Shown: positions 33,059-43,425 of the stretch, piece after piece
Layout of the letters: the number at the start of each line of letters is the position of its first letter
Position numbering within the stretch: position 1 is the first letter of the stretch
Assembly: GCA_037953745.1 (NCBI GenBank)
Contig: JBAKBP010007131.1
Coordinates: 1 to 64,000, forward strand
Source of the DNA: Lithodes maja
Taxonomy: Eukaryota; Arthropoda; Malacostraca; Decapoda; Lithodidae
Reading direction: 5' to 3'
DNA length: 64,000 nucleotides
Translations under genes and position numbers: made by a program
Notes under the pieces: model-generated
The model's database searches: none
What the model was told of the DNA's origin: nothing
Seen by the model: the letters and a program-made list of their open reading frames with translations, nothing else

Positions 33059-34278
33059 GAGAGTTTTGAGCCGGCAGTGTTTCTTGGTGACTCATTATTG
33101 GCACCTATGTTAGAGTCTGGAGAGGTCCCGGGGCCTGCCACCGCTAGTGCAGGTGCAGGGCAGGAAGAGACTCTGCGACAGCATCGTTATGCGTAGCGTG
33201 AGGAAAGGATGGCTCAGCGGGACATTGGAGGTGGAAATAAATTATTTAAGATGAACTTGGATAATCTCGCACCTGCTGATATATGTTCCTTGCAGCTGGA
33301 AGATCCTGAAGTCAGGGCGTGTGGTAATGGTGCTATCGAACTGGAGAGCGATGGGGATGGGCAGCCTGGTGATTTTTTCTTGTCCGAGGGGATCTTGTAT
33401 CGGAGACATCAGGATCCCAAGAAAAACTGGGATGGCGGGTCAGGATTAGTGGACCAGTTAGTAGTACCGAGGGTGTGCCGTGAGAGCTTATTGAGATTAG
33501 CTCATGATGTGCCTTTGGCAGGGCACCTGGGGGCACATAAGACGGAGGCAGCTCTGAGCAAGCTTTTCTGGTGGCCTGGGTTAATGGCGAGTGTCGTGTC
33601 ATGGGTGTCACAGTGTCACACTTGTCAAGTTGTTGGGAAACCCAATCAGGTCATCCCGAGAGCCCCGTTACAACCCATCCCTGTCATTGGGCCGCCCTTC
33701 AGCAAAGTAGTTATCGATATGGTTGGCCCATTGCCCCCCACTAGTGCCGGCAATAAATTTTTACTAACTGTGATGGATGTAGCAACACGGTATCCAGATG
33801 CTTACCCCATGCGCAACGGGATGGCTAAGACTGTTGTCAAAAGCCTACTTGTCTATTTCTCTCGTTATGGCTACCCTCAGGAGATCCAGTCTGATCAGGG
33901 ATCCAATTTTACTTCTGCTCTGTTAAGCAGACCATGCAGCAACATGGGATAGTGTCTGTGGTGTCATCTGCCTACCATCCCGAGAGCCAGGGAGTTTTGG
34001 AAAGGTGGCACTCGACTCTCAAGAGTATATTGCTTGGAAAATGGGAAGGACTGGGATCTAGGTCTCCCATACGTTTTATTTGCTGCGAGAGAAGTACCTG
34101 GGGAGAGCTTGGGATTTAGCCTGAACGAGTTGGTTTTTGGACACAGGGTCAGGGGGCCCCTCCACATAGTTAAGGAGATCTGGGAGGGAGTCACAAAGCC
34201 ATGCTCGCTTCTAAAGTATGTTGTTGAAAGCCGTGAGAGAATGCTAAAGAGCTTGGAGGTAGCAGGTCGGAACCTTAA
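33059..34278 (+). pseudogene. family B integrase, N-terminal domain and catalytic core
   Basis: After the in-frame TAGs at 33056 and 33194, the frame reads ADICSLQLEDPEV, then the HHCC zinc domain (HDVPLAGHLGAHK, FWWPGL, CHTCQ). The DDE core follows with Asp in VIDMVGPLPP, Asp in QSDQGSNFTS and Glu in HPESQGVLERW. Frame breaks near 33925 and 34040 split the core. It is cut at the TTAA at 34275-34278 by piggyBac-2 and resumes at 39863. It would have inserted the element's cDNA; it is dead now. Confidence 0.9.
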
Positions 34279-34576
34279 CCTCTCCGCGGCGCACAGGGGG
34301 TTTTCTAAAGGGTAAGACTGTGCGCACCTATGATGATTTTGGGACCTATTGCAAATTTCGATAAAAAGTACATCATCGTGTAGGGAATGTTTGCGTGCAT
34401 CGGCCCATATATATTTGACCCCCCAAAAAATGTCTGGGGGGGGTGGGGGAACGGTCCGTAGTTGAAAAATGTGGAGCGAATGGCACCGCGCGGCTAGATT
34501 GTCATCGAGCGGCGAGATTTCCCTGCCGAATATTTACGCGCGCAGGGGATAGAAGGAGAGGGAGGAGGGGGTGGGT

Positions 34577-35200
34577 TACCGCGTATTATCACGTATATGT
34601 CCATTTTTGAGCCCTTTTAGGCTATGTAGAGTATGTATACGTGTGTAGGCCACCCATATAACAATGAATATGCCTCATTGTGACCAAAAATTGCAATATA
34701 TAAGGGAATTATAAGAGAATTTTTAGGCGGGAATGAAGATGTGTTGGAGGTTTGGCGGCAATTTATGAGCTGAGAGTGTGGTTTACGCCATACATATCAC
34801 GTATATCTTGTACGTAGAGCACTGTCATGCTATAATACAGACTTGTACGTATGTATACGTGCCATATATCAAAATATATACCGCATATTGACCAATTCAT
34901 GCGATATTTACGCACATTATCAAAGAGTTTCTATGCGTGAACCAAGGTGTGAGTGAGTTGTGCTGGGAATGAAAGGGGGAGAGGGTGTGTTACGCCATAA
35001 ATATCATGTAAATCTTGTATTTAGAGCACTGTCATGCTATAATAAAGATGTGTACGTATGTAGGCGTCCCATATAACAAGGAATATACCGCATATAGCCC
35101 AATTGATGCGATATTTACGCAAATTGTGAATGTGTTTCTAGCAGACGGAAGCCTGAAAGGGTGGGTTGGGGGTGGGTGGGTGGGAGGGAGGGAGGGAGGC
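34577..35200. repeat. tandem repeats of about 207 bp in piggyBac-2
   Basis: Units sharing TACGCCATA, GAGCACTGTCATGCTATAATA and ATGCGATATTTACGCA begin near 34783 and 34991 (208 bp apart), with a more diverged unit near 34577. They lie close to the transposon's left end and may be expanded terminal sequence. Confidence 0.75.
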
Positions 35201-35230
35201 ATGCAGGGGTGCAGGGAGGGAGTGAGTGAG
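35155..35230 (+). repeat. G-rich tract, possible G-quadruplex
   Basis: Many runs of three or more G separated by one to four bases (GGGTGGGTTGGGGGTGGGTG and following GGGA repeats), on the plus strand. Confidence 0.6.
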
Positions 35231-36227
35231 TCGTGAAGAGAAGGAAGGCAAGCAGATCTCTAGATAGATAACCAGCTGTGTGACAATTGTGAAGGCGCCC
35301 GAGGCGTATGGATGCTTGGGATTTTTAACCTTATGTCTTCCAGGTGTCTGGTGTTTGTTGCCACCAAGAGTTTTACAATAACATGAGTCAGGAATGGAGA
35401 GAGAGAGAGAGAGATAGATAGAAACTGAGACATGCGTATGTCGTACGTATAAATGGACTTCAGAATTGCATTTTTATGCAAGCAGACATTGCATTTTAGA
35501 CACATGTGAAGTACCACAGAAACATGTAGGCCATTGACTGTCAATAAAGTACTATATTATAGACCACCAGCGACGGTGGTCAGTAAACACGTGCAGATTG
35601 CCTTTTGCGATAAAGGGCTAAATATAGAATGGTGTCTCCTTACACTTGCGAAAGGGTAGATTGCCACCAGAGAAACGTTTACTTATTTATTTCCAAGTAA
35701 TATGCAATCTAAATGTATATTCGAGACCTACTGCAATTATTTGTATGACAGTCATGACTATGTATAATCCAATATACGCGCGTAGGCGAGACATAAGAAA
35801 GCTGGTTGAGCAATTTTCGACACCCACACAGTTATTATTCTTTTTTATTTACAATATTATACAATACAAATGTATTTGTGAAGAGTATTTTATCCATTAT
35901 TGTATTTATACAAATTTTGTTCCCAGACAGAGCTGCTGTGGCTGGTGTAGCTGGGGCATAAAGGGAGCGGCAAGGGTCACCGCTTGACCGTGTGAAAATG
36001 AGTGGAGTCGCACTGAGAGGGGCAATTTTGCTGAATGTTTTGGCAATTTTGGACAGAATAAAGTTATATAATTACTAATTCTTGACAGAGACAAACTTTT
36101 ATAAACCTTGGCATGATATAATTGATAATCCCATCAATTTACAAACGTAAATTGGTGGGATAATTCATTTTTTTTTGTATATTGTCATTTCGATTGTAGA
36201 CACGAAGTTTTGAGTGATATTTGGTAT
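35231..36227. other. piggyBac-2 interior without recognised gene
   Basis: AT-rich interior of the transposon, including a short GA repeat near 35400. No supported coding region. Confidence 0.5.
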
Positions 36228-36310
36228 GAGCTCCGGTGGCATGGTTGGTAAGGTCGCGGACTGGAAAACTCAAAGTGTGCTAGGGTTGTGTGATCGAATC
36301 CAGGAGGGGG
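36228..36310 (+). other. tRNA-like sequence inside piggyBac-2
   Basis: GGTGGCATGGTTGGTAAGG resembles a box A and D arm, and GATCGAATCC resembles a box B. It is probably the head of a decayed tRNA-derived SINE and not a working tRNA. Confidence 0.35.
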
Positions 36311-36769
36311 TTATGGGGAAGGTTTTATATTATTGTCTAGAACATTTTTGATAAATTTTTTTTTTTACAAGATCATGCCATTGTATTCAATAAATATGAA
36401 ATATTCATAGAATATATCATATTGTAAGAATACAATGACATGGCCTTGTGTGTTTTTTTTTTTTTTATTGTTTTTTTTTATTATCTTAGTAGGTTTGACA
36501 GGATTTGTTGAAACATATTTATTTTTGTACAATTCATTTGAGGTAAGAAAATAATTATATACACATGACTTTGGCTAATAACAAACATATATATTGATAT
36601 ACTAAAAAAATAAGGCATATTACATGTAAATCTTTGAAACTTATAAACTAAATAATGAAACATACAATTATATAATGTAAAAGCTATATCACAGGGACAT
36701 CTTTGGAACTTATACATTATATAATATATATGTTACATTATGAGGTAGCGTGATCAATTAGGTCAGGTC

Positions 36770-36870
36770 AGGTAAGGTAGGGCGCGAGTCCAGGACAGGG
36801 CTGGGCAGGGGGTGAGTCCAGGGCAGGGCACGGGGCGAGTCCAGGGCAGGGCAGGGCAGGGCAGGGCGAC
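36770..36870. repeat. GGGCA-rich minisatellite
   Basis: Repeats of AGGGC with the longer phrase GCGAGTCCAGG recurring three times, directly after the transposase stop on the minus strand. Confidence 0.7.
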
Positions 36871-36872
36871 AC

Positions 36873-39638
36873 TCAATAATTTTTGAAGGTGTGGTAGTCC
36901 CTGAAGCAGTCACCCATGCAGAGTGGAACTTTGCACTCTGCGCACATTGAGGTGACTCTTTTTGGGACATGGGGTTTCCTGACACTGGAGCTGCAGACGG
37001 TGCACTGCACCTGCCTGTGACGAGTGCCAATCAGCTCGGTGTTGGTTAGGTAGTGTCTTTGGACACCCACCTGGACTCGGTCAGGAACGTGATCCCCACG
37101 CCATGCCGTACGTCTGTGAGTGGTGGTGCCATACTTCTCCAGGAGTTGGTATGAGACGTTGTACACGAACTCCCAGAATTTAAGTTTCTGGTTTGGGGCC
37201 ATATTCTTTTTGACCAACCACAAGTTGTAGGCGTTCAGCATCGTTATGTCAACAAGGTGGAGGAAGAGCTTGTGATACCACTTCACAGTCTTCCTCAGAC
37301 ACTCAACGCCTGACAGCTGACAGTCAGACTTGTCCACCATGCGCATGTTTTTGGTGTAGTCCACTACCATGTCGGGCTTGTAGATGGTCTTCCTGGTTCG
37401 GTAGTGGATTTTGCCAGAATCCATCTGGGCACCTGTGTGGACGGTGGAAAGCAGGTGGACGTCTCGCTTATCCTTCCACTTCAGGGCTATCACTTTCCCA
37501 CACTTTTCGAGCTGCTTGAATTTCTGCCCCTTTCGTCGCCTTCTTCGCACATGCCTCTCGCGGTGTTCCTGGGCCAGGTCGTCTTCTGAAGGTGTGTCAC
37601 TGGAGGAGGCATCTGTGAGAGGAATGACATCACCTGTGAATTTTGGCATAAACTTTCTTGTCTTTCTGACAGTCCCACATGACCCCGTTTGGTTGTCATG
37701 AAGAAACTGGCAGAGAGCAGGAGAAGTATACCAGTTGTCAGTGTAGATGATGTGGCCTTTGCCCAGGTAAGGTGCCAACATTTTCCTGACGATGGCACCT
37801 GACATGCCCATGGGGTCATTGGCAGCGGCTTTCGGTATGTCAATGTCAGTGCCTGTGTACACGATCATGTCAAGCACTATTCCAGTTTCGCAGTCACACA
37901 AAACGAAGAGCTTGTTTCCGAACCTATGCCTTTTCAAGGGGATATACTGTTTGAAAACAAGACGTCCTTTGAAGAGCACGAGCGACTCATCAATCACCAA
38001 ATTGAGGAAGGGGTAAAAGTATTTCCTATACCTCTCCAACAACATGGTGAACACATTCCGAACTTTCCATATCCTGTCAATCCTGTTAGGATTTTCGTTG
38101 TCTGCAAAGTGCATAAATCTTAGCAGCAACAAAAATCTGTCACGAGTCATGAACTTATTGAAAGTTGGGGTGGCGATGAGAGGGTCGTGCTTCCAATAGT
38201 GTTGCAACACATGCTTCTTGATCAGAGGCATGAGGAACAACCAGGCAAAGAACGTCATAAATTCTTCCACAGTCGTATCCACCCAGCCTCGTATTCTCGC
38301 TTTTGGAGAAAGGACGTCCAATCTGCCAAACACCCACCTGTAGTAGGCGTTTGTTTGGGCAACGATGTACGTCATTACCTCCATATCGAAAAAAGCGAGG
38401 AAGAAGTCGCTTTCGTTCGCTTGATCGTCACAGGGCCAGTCGTCAGTTGTTCCTGACGTCCCAGGATTGAACTGGGGCACGTCAGGTACAAAATTGACCC
38501 CGTCAGACCAATCGAACGAAGGCAAGCCAGGGATCGGAATGCCGTCTGCGTCTGCTTCATCGTCTGAAATATCGCTTCCATGGTCGCGATACAGCACTTG
38601 ATCATCATCACCCTCCTCTTCACTAGACAGACGATGACCTTCCTCATTTTCGTCACCGACGTCTGACTCACTCCCACTGTCCACTCCCAAATCCCCCCAC
38701 CCTTGGTCCCGTGCTAGGGCTTCGTCGTCAAAACCTGGGCTGCCAATGTCCTGCGAATCACCATCAAACAGCAGGGCGGCATATTTTGATGGTGTCAGAG
38801 TTTTCCGGGTCACTTTTGCACGCGAGGGTGTCTTATGGACAGGGACAGCAGAGGTGGCAGCAGGGGCGGCGGCAGGGGCGGCGGCAGAGGCGGCGGCAGA
38901 GGCGGCGGCAGGGGCAGCAGTGGTGCGTGGCCTTGATGGCAAGATGATGGTGGTGCCTGTCGCCCTTCTCTCTGTTCCTTGGGCAGGGGCAGCAGGGGCG
39001 GCAGGGGCAGCAGGGGCAACAGGGGCAACAGGGGCAGCAGGGCCACCAGGGACAGCAGGGCCAGCAGTCGCTTTCCCTCTCCCTTTCCCCTTCCCCTTCC
39101 CCTTCCCCTTCCCTGTTCCTTGGGCAGGGGCGGCAGGGGCAGCAGGGGCGGCAGCGGCAGCCGGGCCAGGGGCGGCGGCGGCAGCCGGGCCAGGGGCGGC
39201 GGCTGGTGGTGGTGATGGTGGTAGGGGCACTGTGGCTGGCGTACGGGATCTTTTCCCTACGCCCGTGCCTTTAATTTTTCCTGCCCCCGCAGGTTTTGCA
39301 GCCCTAGGGCGGCCTCCTGCGTCACTGGTACCGGTGGCAGGGGTGGCAGGGGTGGCAGTGGTGGCAGTGGTGGTAGTGGTGGTGGTAGTGCTTGTTGCAG
39401 TGGCCTGGGTCGTGGTGGCAGTGTCCCGAAAGACCAATGACCTCTGTGCCATTGCCCTGCTTGCACGTGTTTTTTGTGCTTTGGGTGCTGGTGTTTCGTC
39501 CTCAGAGCTGTAGGGCGTGTCGTACTGGTAGCTAGGGTCTTTGGCAGCCACCCTCTGCCTTCCACGGCGGCTAACACCACCAGAAGGAGGGCTGGTTGTG
39601 TCATCAGGGAGCGAGCGTGAGGGACGTGTGGGCTCCAT
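36873..39638 (-). CDS. piggyBac-like transposase (PGBD family), 921 aa, intact
   Basis: One uninterrupted frame from the ATG at 39638. The first 400 residues are low complexity: serine- and threonine-rich, then alanine/proline repeats (about 150-270), a GKGKGKG run, then acidic (SESDVGDENEEG). The DDE_Tnp_1_7 core follows with Asp550 (LVIDESLVLFKGR), Asp634 (IIYTDNWYTSP) and Asp769 (MRMVDKSDCQL), matching the three catalytic Asp of piggyBac. The C-terminal cysteine-rich finger is CTVCSS, CAECKVPLCMGDC. It should excise and insert TTAA-flanked elements in the nucleus. It could mobilise the TTAA MITEs here, though its ends are not clearly shared with them. The N-terminal extension is longer than usual. 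Confidence 0.93.
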   Translation of the reverse strand: MEPTRPSRSLPDDTTSPPSGGVSRRGRQRVAAKDPSYQYDTPYSSEDETPAPKAQKTRASRAMAQRSLVFRDTATTTQATATSTTTTTTTTATTATPATPATGTSDAGGRPRAAKPAGAGKIKGTGVGKRSRTPATVPLPPSPPPAAAPGPAAAAAPGPAAAAAPAAPAAPAQGTGKGKGKGKGKGRGKATAGPAVPGGPAAPVAPVAPAAPAAPAAPAQGTERRATGTTIILPSRPRTTAAPAAASAAASAAAPAAAPAATSAVPVHKTPSRAKVTRKTLTPSKYAALLFDGDSQDIGSPGFDDEALARDQGWGDLGVDSGSESDVGDENEEGHRLSSEEEGDDDQVLYRDHGSDISDDEADADGIPIPGLPSFDWSDGVNFVPDVPQFNPGTSGTTDDWPCDDQANESDFFLAFFDMEVMTYIVAQTNAYYRWVFGRLDVLSPKARIRGWVDTTVEEFMTFFAWLFLMPLIKKHVLQHYWKHDPLIATPTFNKFMTRDRFLLLLRFMHFADNENPNRIDRIWKVRNVFTMLLERYRKYFYPFLNLVIDESLVLFKGRLVFKQYIPLKRHRFGNKLFVLCDCETGIVLDMIVYTGTDIDIPKAAANDPMGMSGAIVRKMLAPYLGKGHIIYTDNWYTSPALCQFLHDNQTGSCGTVRKTRKFMPKFTGDVIPLTDASSSDTPSEDDLAQEHRERHVRRRRRKGQKFKQLEKCGKVIALKWKDKRDVHLLSTVHTGAQMDSGKIHYRTRKTIYKPDMVVDYTKNMRMVDKSDCQLSGVECLRKTVKWYHKLFLHLVDITMLNAYNLWLVKKNMAPNQKLKFWEFVYNVSYQLLEKYGTTTHRRTAWRGDHVPDRVQVGVQRHYLTNTELIGTRHRQVQCTVCSSSVRKPHVPKRVTSMCAECKVPLCMGDCFRDYHTFKNY

Positions 39639-39858
39639 GACTAGTGCGTGGTTACTGGCGCGGTGGTGCTTGCACGAGTGTGGGGCGAGCGTTTGGCGGG
39701 GTGGTATCGAGAGTTGACATGTAGTACTATATCCACACCAATTTTCAGCCGCCTGACTATTAACGCGCGGTTTTGGTACGCGTTCAAAAGCTTTACTCTG
39801 AAGAGTCTCCCAGCAGTGCGCCAGGGGAACTCTTAAGAGTCTCCCCGCAGCTCCCGGG

Positions 39859-41652
39859 TTAAGAGTTCACAAGCTCAGATGAAGGACAGATACGACCAGA
39901 AGGTGAAGCTGAGGGAGTTTGAAGTAGATCAGGAGGTACTGATACTACTGCCTCTGGTGGGCCATCCCTTGTCTGCCAAGTATTCTGGTCCGTATCGGGT
40001 TGTAAGGAAGGTTTCTGATCTCGACTGTTTAGTAGCTACTCCTGATCGTAAGAAAAAGAACCAACTTTGCCATGTAAATCTGATGAAAGAGTATGTGAGG
40101 TGCCCCTCCGAGCCTCTCACTGTCCCGGTGTTGATCTGCAGCGATCGTGGTGGAGAAGGTGGAAGGGACAGTCAAACTGCGGGGGAGGATAATTGGGATT
40201 GTCATGTTTCCGCGGATCAGTGGGCGGGGAATTCTAGACAAGTGGCTCACGAGTTGATATTGCACCTGCCTGAGCAACAGCGTGTAGCTGTGCAGCACTT
40301 GTTTGATTCAAACCCAGCTGTTTTCGCGGAGCATCCTGGCCTCACTACTCAAGCGGTGCACGATGTCGATGTTGGGGACCACCCGCCCTTTAAATCAGTG
40401 CCATACCGTGTTCCCCCTATTAAATTACCAGCACTTAGGGAAGAGCTGGATTATATGCTGAAACGTGGGCTGATTTCTGAGGGTGCAGTAAGGTGGACTT
40501 CCCCAGTCACACTGCAGCCCAAACCAGATGGCAAGGTGCGGTTTTGTATAGATTTCCGCAGGTTGAATGGTTTAACCCCCACAAATGCCTACCCTCTCCC
40601 TCGCGTGGACGACAGTGTGGATAAGATAGGAAAAGCCAAGTTCCTCACTAAGATAGACCTTGTTAAGGGTTATTGGCAAGTGCCCTTGTCTGAGCGAGCG
40701 CGAAAGGTGTGTGGGTTTGTGGTGGACGGTGCCACATATCGTTGCCATGTTATGCCATACGGGCTGAAAAATGCCCCTGCAACGTTTCAGAAATTAATGA
40801 ATGACATTGTAGCCAACATTCCCAACTGTACGGTGTACCTAGATGATGTCATAATATACGACGAGGATTTTAACAGTCACTGTGCTCACATCGGACAGCT
40901 TTTTAATAAACTGAATGAAGCAGGTTTGGTGGTAAACCTGGGTAAGTGCGATTTTGTCAAAGCCACAGTTTTGTACCTGGGGTTCGAGGTGGGGATGGGT
41001 CAGGTGTGCCCTCCACAGACAAAGATCAAAGCCATCGATCAGTTTCCCCAGCCTACGACTAAGAAACAAATCATGCGGTTTCTAGGTATGATAGGCTATT
41101 ATCGTCGCTTCATCAAAGGCTATTCGACTGTACTTGCACCTTTAACTGACTTATTATCTAAGGACAAAAAGTTCCGGTGGTCTCCTGAGTGTGCAGAGGC
41201 GTTTTCCTTGGTGAAACACCTGTTATGTACCCACCCCATACTCAGGGCCCCGGACTTCAGCAGACCTTTTCAGCTGGCGACTGATGCCAGGTGGCGTAGG
41301 GGCTGGGGCTGTCTTGTTACAGACAGATGATGAAGGTATCGAACATCCAGTGAGTTTTTACAGTAAAAAATTCAATAGTGCACAAAGGAATTACTCTGTA
41401 ATTGAAAAAGAACTCCTGGCGATAGTGCTGGCGCTCATTCACTTCGATGTATATGTTCCTGCTTTCGGACCAGTTGTAGTGGTTTATACCGATCATCATC
41501 CTCTGAAATTCTTGAATCAGTTTCATAACCGGAATATGAGGCTGACCAGGTGGTCACTCATGCTTCAGGAGTATAATCTGGACATACGCCATATTGCCGG
41601 TTCTGATAACGTGATAGCGGATTGTCTATCAAGGGTGGATGATGTTGGTTAG
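39859..41652 (+). pseudogene. family B integrase C terminus, reverse transcriptase and RNase H
   Basis: Continues the integrase after piggyBac-2: MKDRYDQKVKLREFEVDQEV and a GPY-type motif (KYSGPYRVVRKV). A linker leads to RT (KFLTKIDLVKGYWQVPLSE, YGLKNAPATFQKLM, catalytic YLDDVIIY, FLGMIGYYRRFIKGY). RNase H starts at LATDA; a frame change near 41287 moves it to 41284-41652 (GAVLLQ, YSVIEKELLAIV, YTDHHPLKFL, SDNVIADCLSR). RT lying downstream of integrase in one frame is the key evidence for Gmr1-type order. Confidence 0.92.
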
Positions 41653-41790
41653 ACTGCCACAGGATTGAGGGTTGAGTGTGGAGGAAAATAGGCTGTCACT
41701 GTAGTTCAGCCGAAAACAAAAATAAAAAAAGCAAAAACCTTATATAAACTCTTTATTTTTATAACGTGTAGAATTTTGTATAAGATGTTG
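41653..41790 (+). other. family B 3' untranslated region, left part
   Basis: Matches the family A 3' region (AAAATAGGCTG, CTCTTT, TTTTGTATAAG) up to the RTE insertion; the rest is at 43248-43425 and ends in the tract cttgggggagg. Confidence 0.65.
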
Positions 41791-43247
41791 TATGGAATGG
41801 GTATGGAAAATGTGCAAACTAGCATGGGAGAAGGGGAGTGCACCCGATGACTGGAAGACTGGCATAATAGTCCCCCTATATAAGGGCAAAGGGGAAAGAG
41901 GAGTGTGTGGTAACCACCGAGGAATATGTCTTCTAAGCGTAGTAAGGAAGGTATACAGTAGGGTAGTGATTGAGAGAGTGAGAGTGAGAACGGAGAAATG
42001 GATAGGTGACGAGCAGGGAGGCTTTAGGAAGGGAAGAGGATGTGTAGATCAGATTTTTACCCTGAATTGTGTTGTGGAGAAGTATCTGGAGAAGAAACAA
42101 AAGGTGTATGTTGCCTTTATGGACTTGGAGAAGGCCTATGACAGAGTGGATAGAGAAGGTTTGTGGAAAGTACTTAGAATATACGGAGTAGAGGGCAAGT
42201 TGCTGAAAGCAGTGAAGAGCATGTATGAGGGTGCAAAGGCGGCAGTACGTGTGGAGAGTGAGCAGAGCGAGTTCTTTGACCTGAATGTTGGTTTGAAACA
42301 GGGGTGTGTGATGTCCCCGTGGTTGTTTACTGTATATATGGATGGAGTTATGAAAGAAATACTATCAAGAGCAGTGGATGTTGGTGTATCGCTGAAAAGG
42401 GAGGGAATTGAGTGGAAGCTACCTATACTGCTGTTTGCGGATGATACAGTTCTGATGAGTGATAATGAATGGGAGTTGCAGGGTCTGGTAAATGAGTTTG
42501 GAACAGTGTGCGAAAAACGGAATTTGAAGGTAAATACGGGGAAGAGCAAGGTTATGGTCTTCGAAAGGGGTGAAGTCACAGAGTGTGAGATGAAGCTGAA
42601 CGGTCAGGCTATGGAGATCGTCAACTCTTTTAAGTATCTGGGCAGTGTGTTGAGTAAAGATGGGACTATGGATGAAGAGGTGCGGGAGAGGGTACAACAG
42701 GGGAAGAGGGTTGTAGGAACGCTAAAAGCAGTAACAAGAAATAGGGTGGTCAGTATGGAAGTGAAGAAGTCCTTGCATGACAGTGGGGTAATCCCGACAC
42801 TGACTTACGGAAGCGAAGCATGGACGTTGGTTGAGAGACTCAGACCAAGAGTGAGAGCAGTGGAAATGAATTACTTAAGGAGTGCGTGCGGAATTACATG
42901 GAGGGATAGACAGACTAATGAGGAAGTAAGAAGGAGGTGTGGTGTGGAGGTAGATGTGCTGGAAAGTGTGAAAAGGAACAACTTGAGATGGTTCGGCCAT
43001 ATGGAACGTATGGAAAGCGAGAGAATGACTAAGAGGGTGTACGAGAGCGAGGTGGAGGGACAGAGGGGGAGAGGTAGACCGAATATGAGGTGGAAGGATG
43101 GAGTGAGGAACTACATGAATGAAGGCGGTGCTGGTTGGGGGGAGGGGCATCGACTGACTGGGGACAGAGCTGCATGGGGGCGGTTCGTTCGTGGCCACCC
43201 CTTCGGGGATCACGGCGTCAGGCAATAGATAGATAGATAGATAGCAG
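41791..43247 (+). mobile_element. RTE-clade LINE, 5' truncated
   Basis: Inserted in the family B 3' untranslated region. It begins within the RT and ends with the RTE-type tail (TAGA)n at about 43227-43245. The 3' end phrase GGGGATCACGGCGTCAGG is shared with 58133-59463, and a related form ends the repeat at 49485. A clean target duplication was not found (GTATAAG against GTATGTAAG). Confidence 0.9.
41792..43228 (+). CDS. RTE LINE reverse transcriptase fragment, 478 aa
   Basis: Frame open from the truncation point to the natural stop. RT motifs: DWKTGIIVPLYKGKG, NHRGICLLSV, GFRKGRGCVDQIF, AFMDLEKAYDRVDRE, LKQGCVMSPWLFTVYMD, catalytic FADDTVLMSDNE, then the thumb and a C-terminal region (YGSEAWTL, RSACGITWRDRQTNEEVRRR, RWFGHMERM). 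The endonuclease and first RT motifs are missing, so it cannot move on its own. The first ATG is accidental. Confidence 0.9.
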   Translation: MEWVWKMCKLAWEKGSAPDDWKTGIIVPLYKGKGERGVCGNHRGICLLSVVRKVYSRVVIERVRVRTEKWIGDEQGGFRKGRGCVDQIFTLNCVVEKYLEKKQKVYVAFMDLEKAYDRVDREGLWKVLRIYGVEGKLLKAVKSMYEGAKAAVRVESEQSEFFDLNVGLKQGCVMSPWLFTVYMDGVMKEILSRAVDVGVSLKREGIEWKLPILLFADDTVLMSDNEWELQGLVNEFGTVCEKRNLKVNTGKSKVMVFERGEVTECEMKLNGQAMEIVNSFKYLGSVLSKDGTMDEEVRERVQQGKRVVGTLKAVTRNRVVSMEVKKSLHDSGVIPTLTYGSEAWTLVERLRPRVRAVEMNYLRSACGITWRDRQTNEEVRRRCGVEVDVLESVKRNNLRWFGHMERMESERMTKRVYESEVEGQRGRGRPNMRWKDGVRNYMNEGGAGWGEGHRLTGDRAAWGRFVRGHPFGDHGVRQ

Positions 43248-43425
43248 TATGTAAGTTGAATGTTTTCGCTTATTGTCGCTAAGTTAGTTGAACTTGCTCG
43301 GTGGAGCGCAACAGTCTTTATTTTTTTATTATATAGTGCCTTGTTTCGCAACAGTGTGTGGTACTATGAGAAGCTTTCTGTTAGATATGAAGAACTTAGT
43401 GAAGGGTCTTATATCTTGGGGGAGG

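Larger units (their letters stand above)
34279..39858 (-). mobile_element. piggyBac transposon 2
   Basis: It is flanked by TTAA (34275-34278, 39859-39862). Removing it and one TTAA restores a continuous integrase frame, which proves the boundaries. Left end CCTCTCCGCGGCG, right end (minus strand) CCCGGGAGCTGCGGGG; terminal inverted repeats are poor. It is long (5580 bp) for its family because of about 2.6 kb of repeat-rich sequence on the left. The transposase is intact and on the minus strand. Confidence 0.93.
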
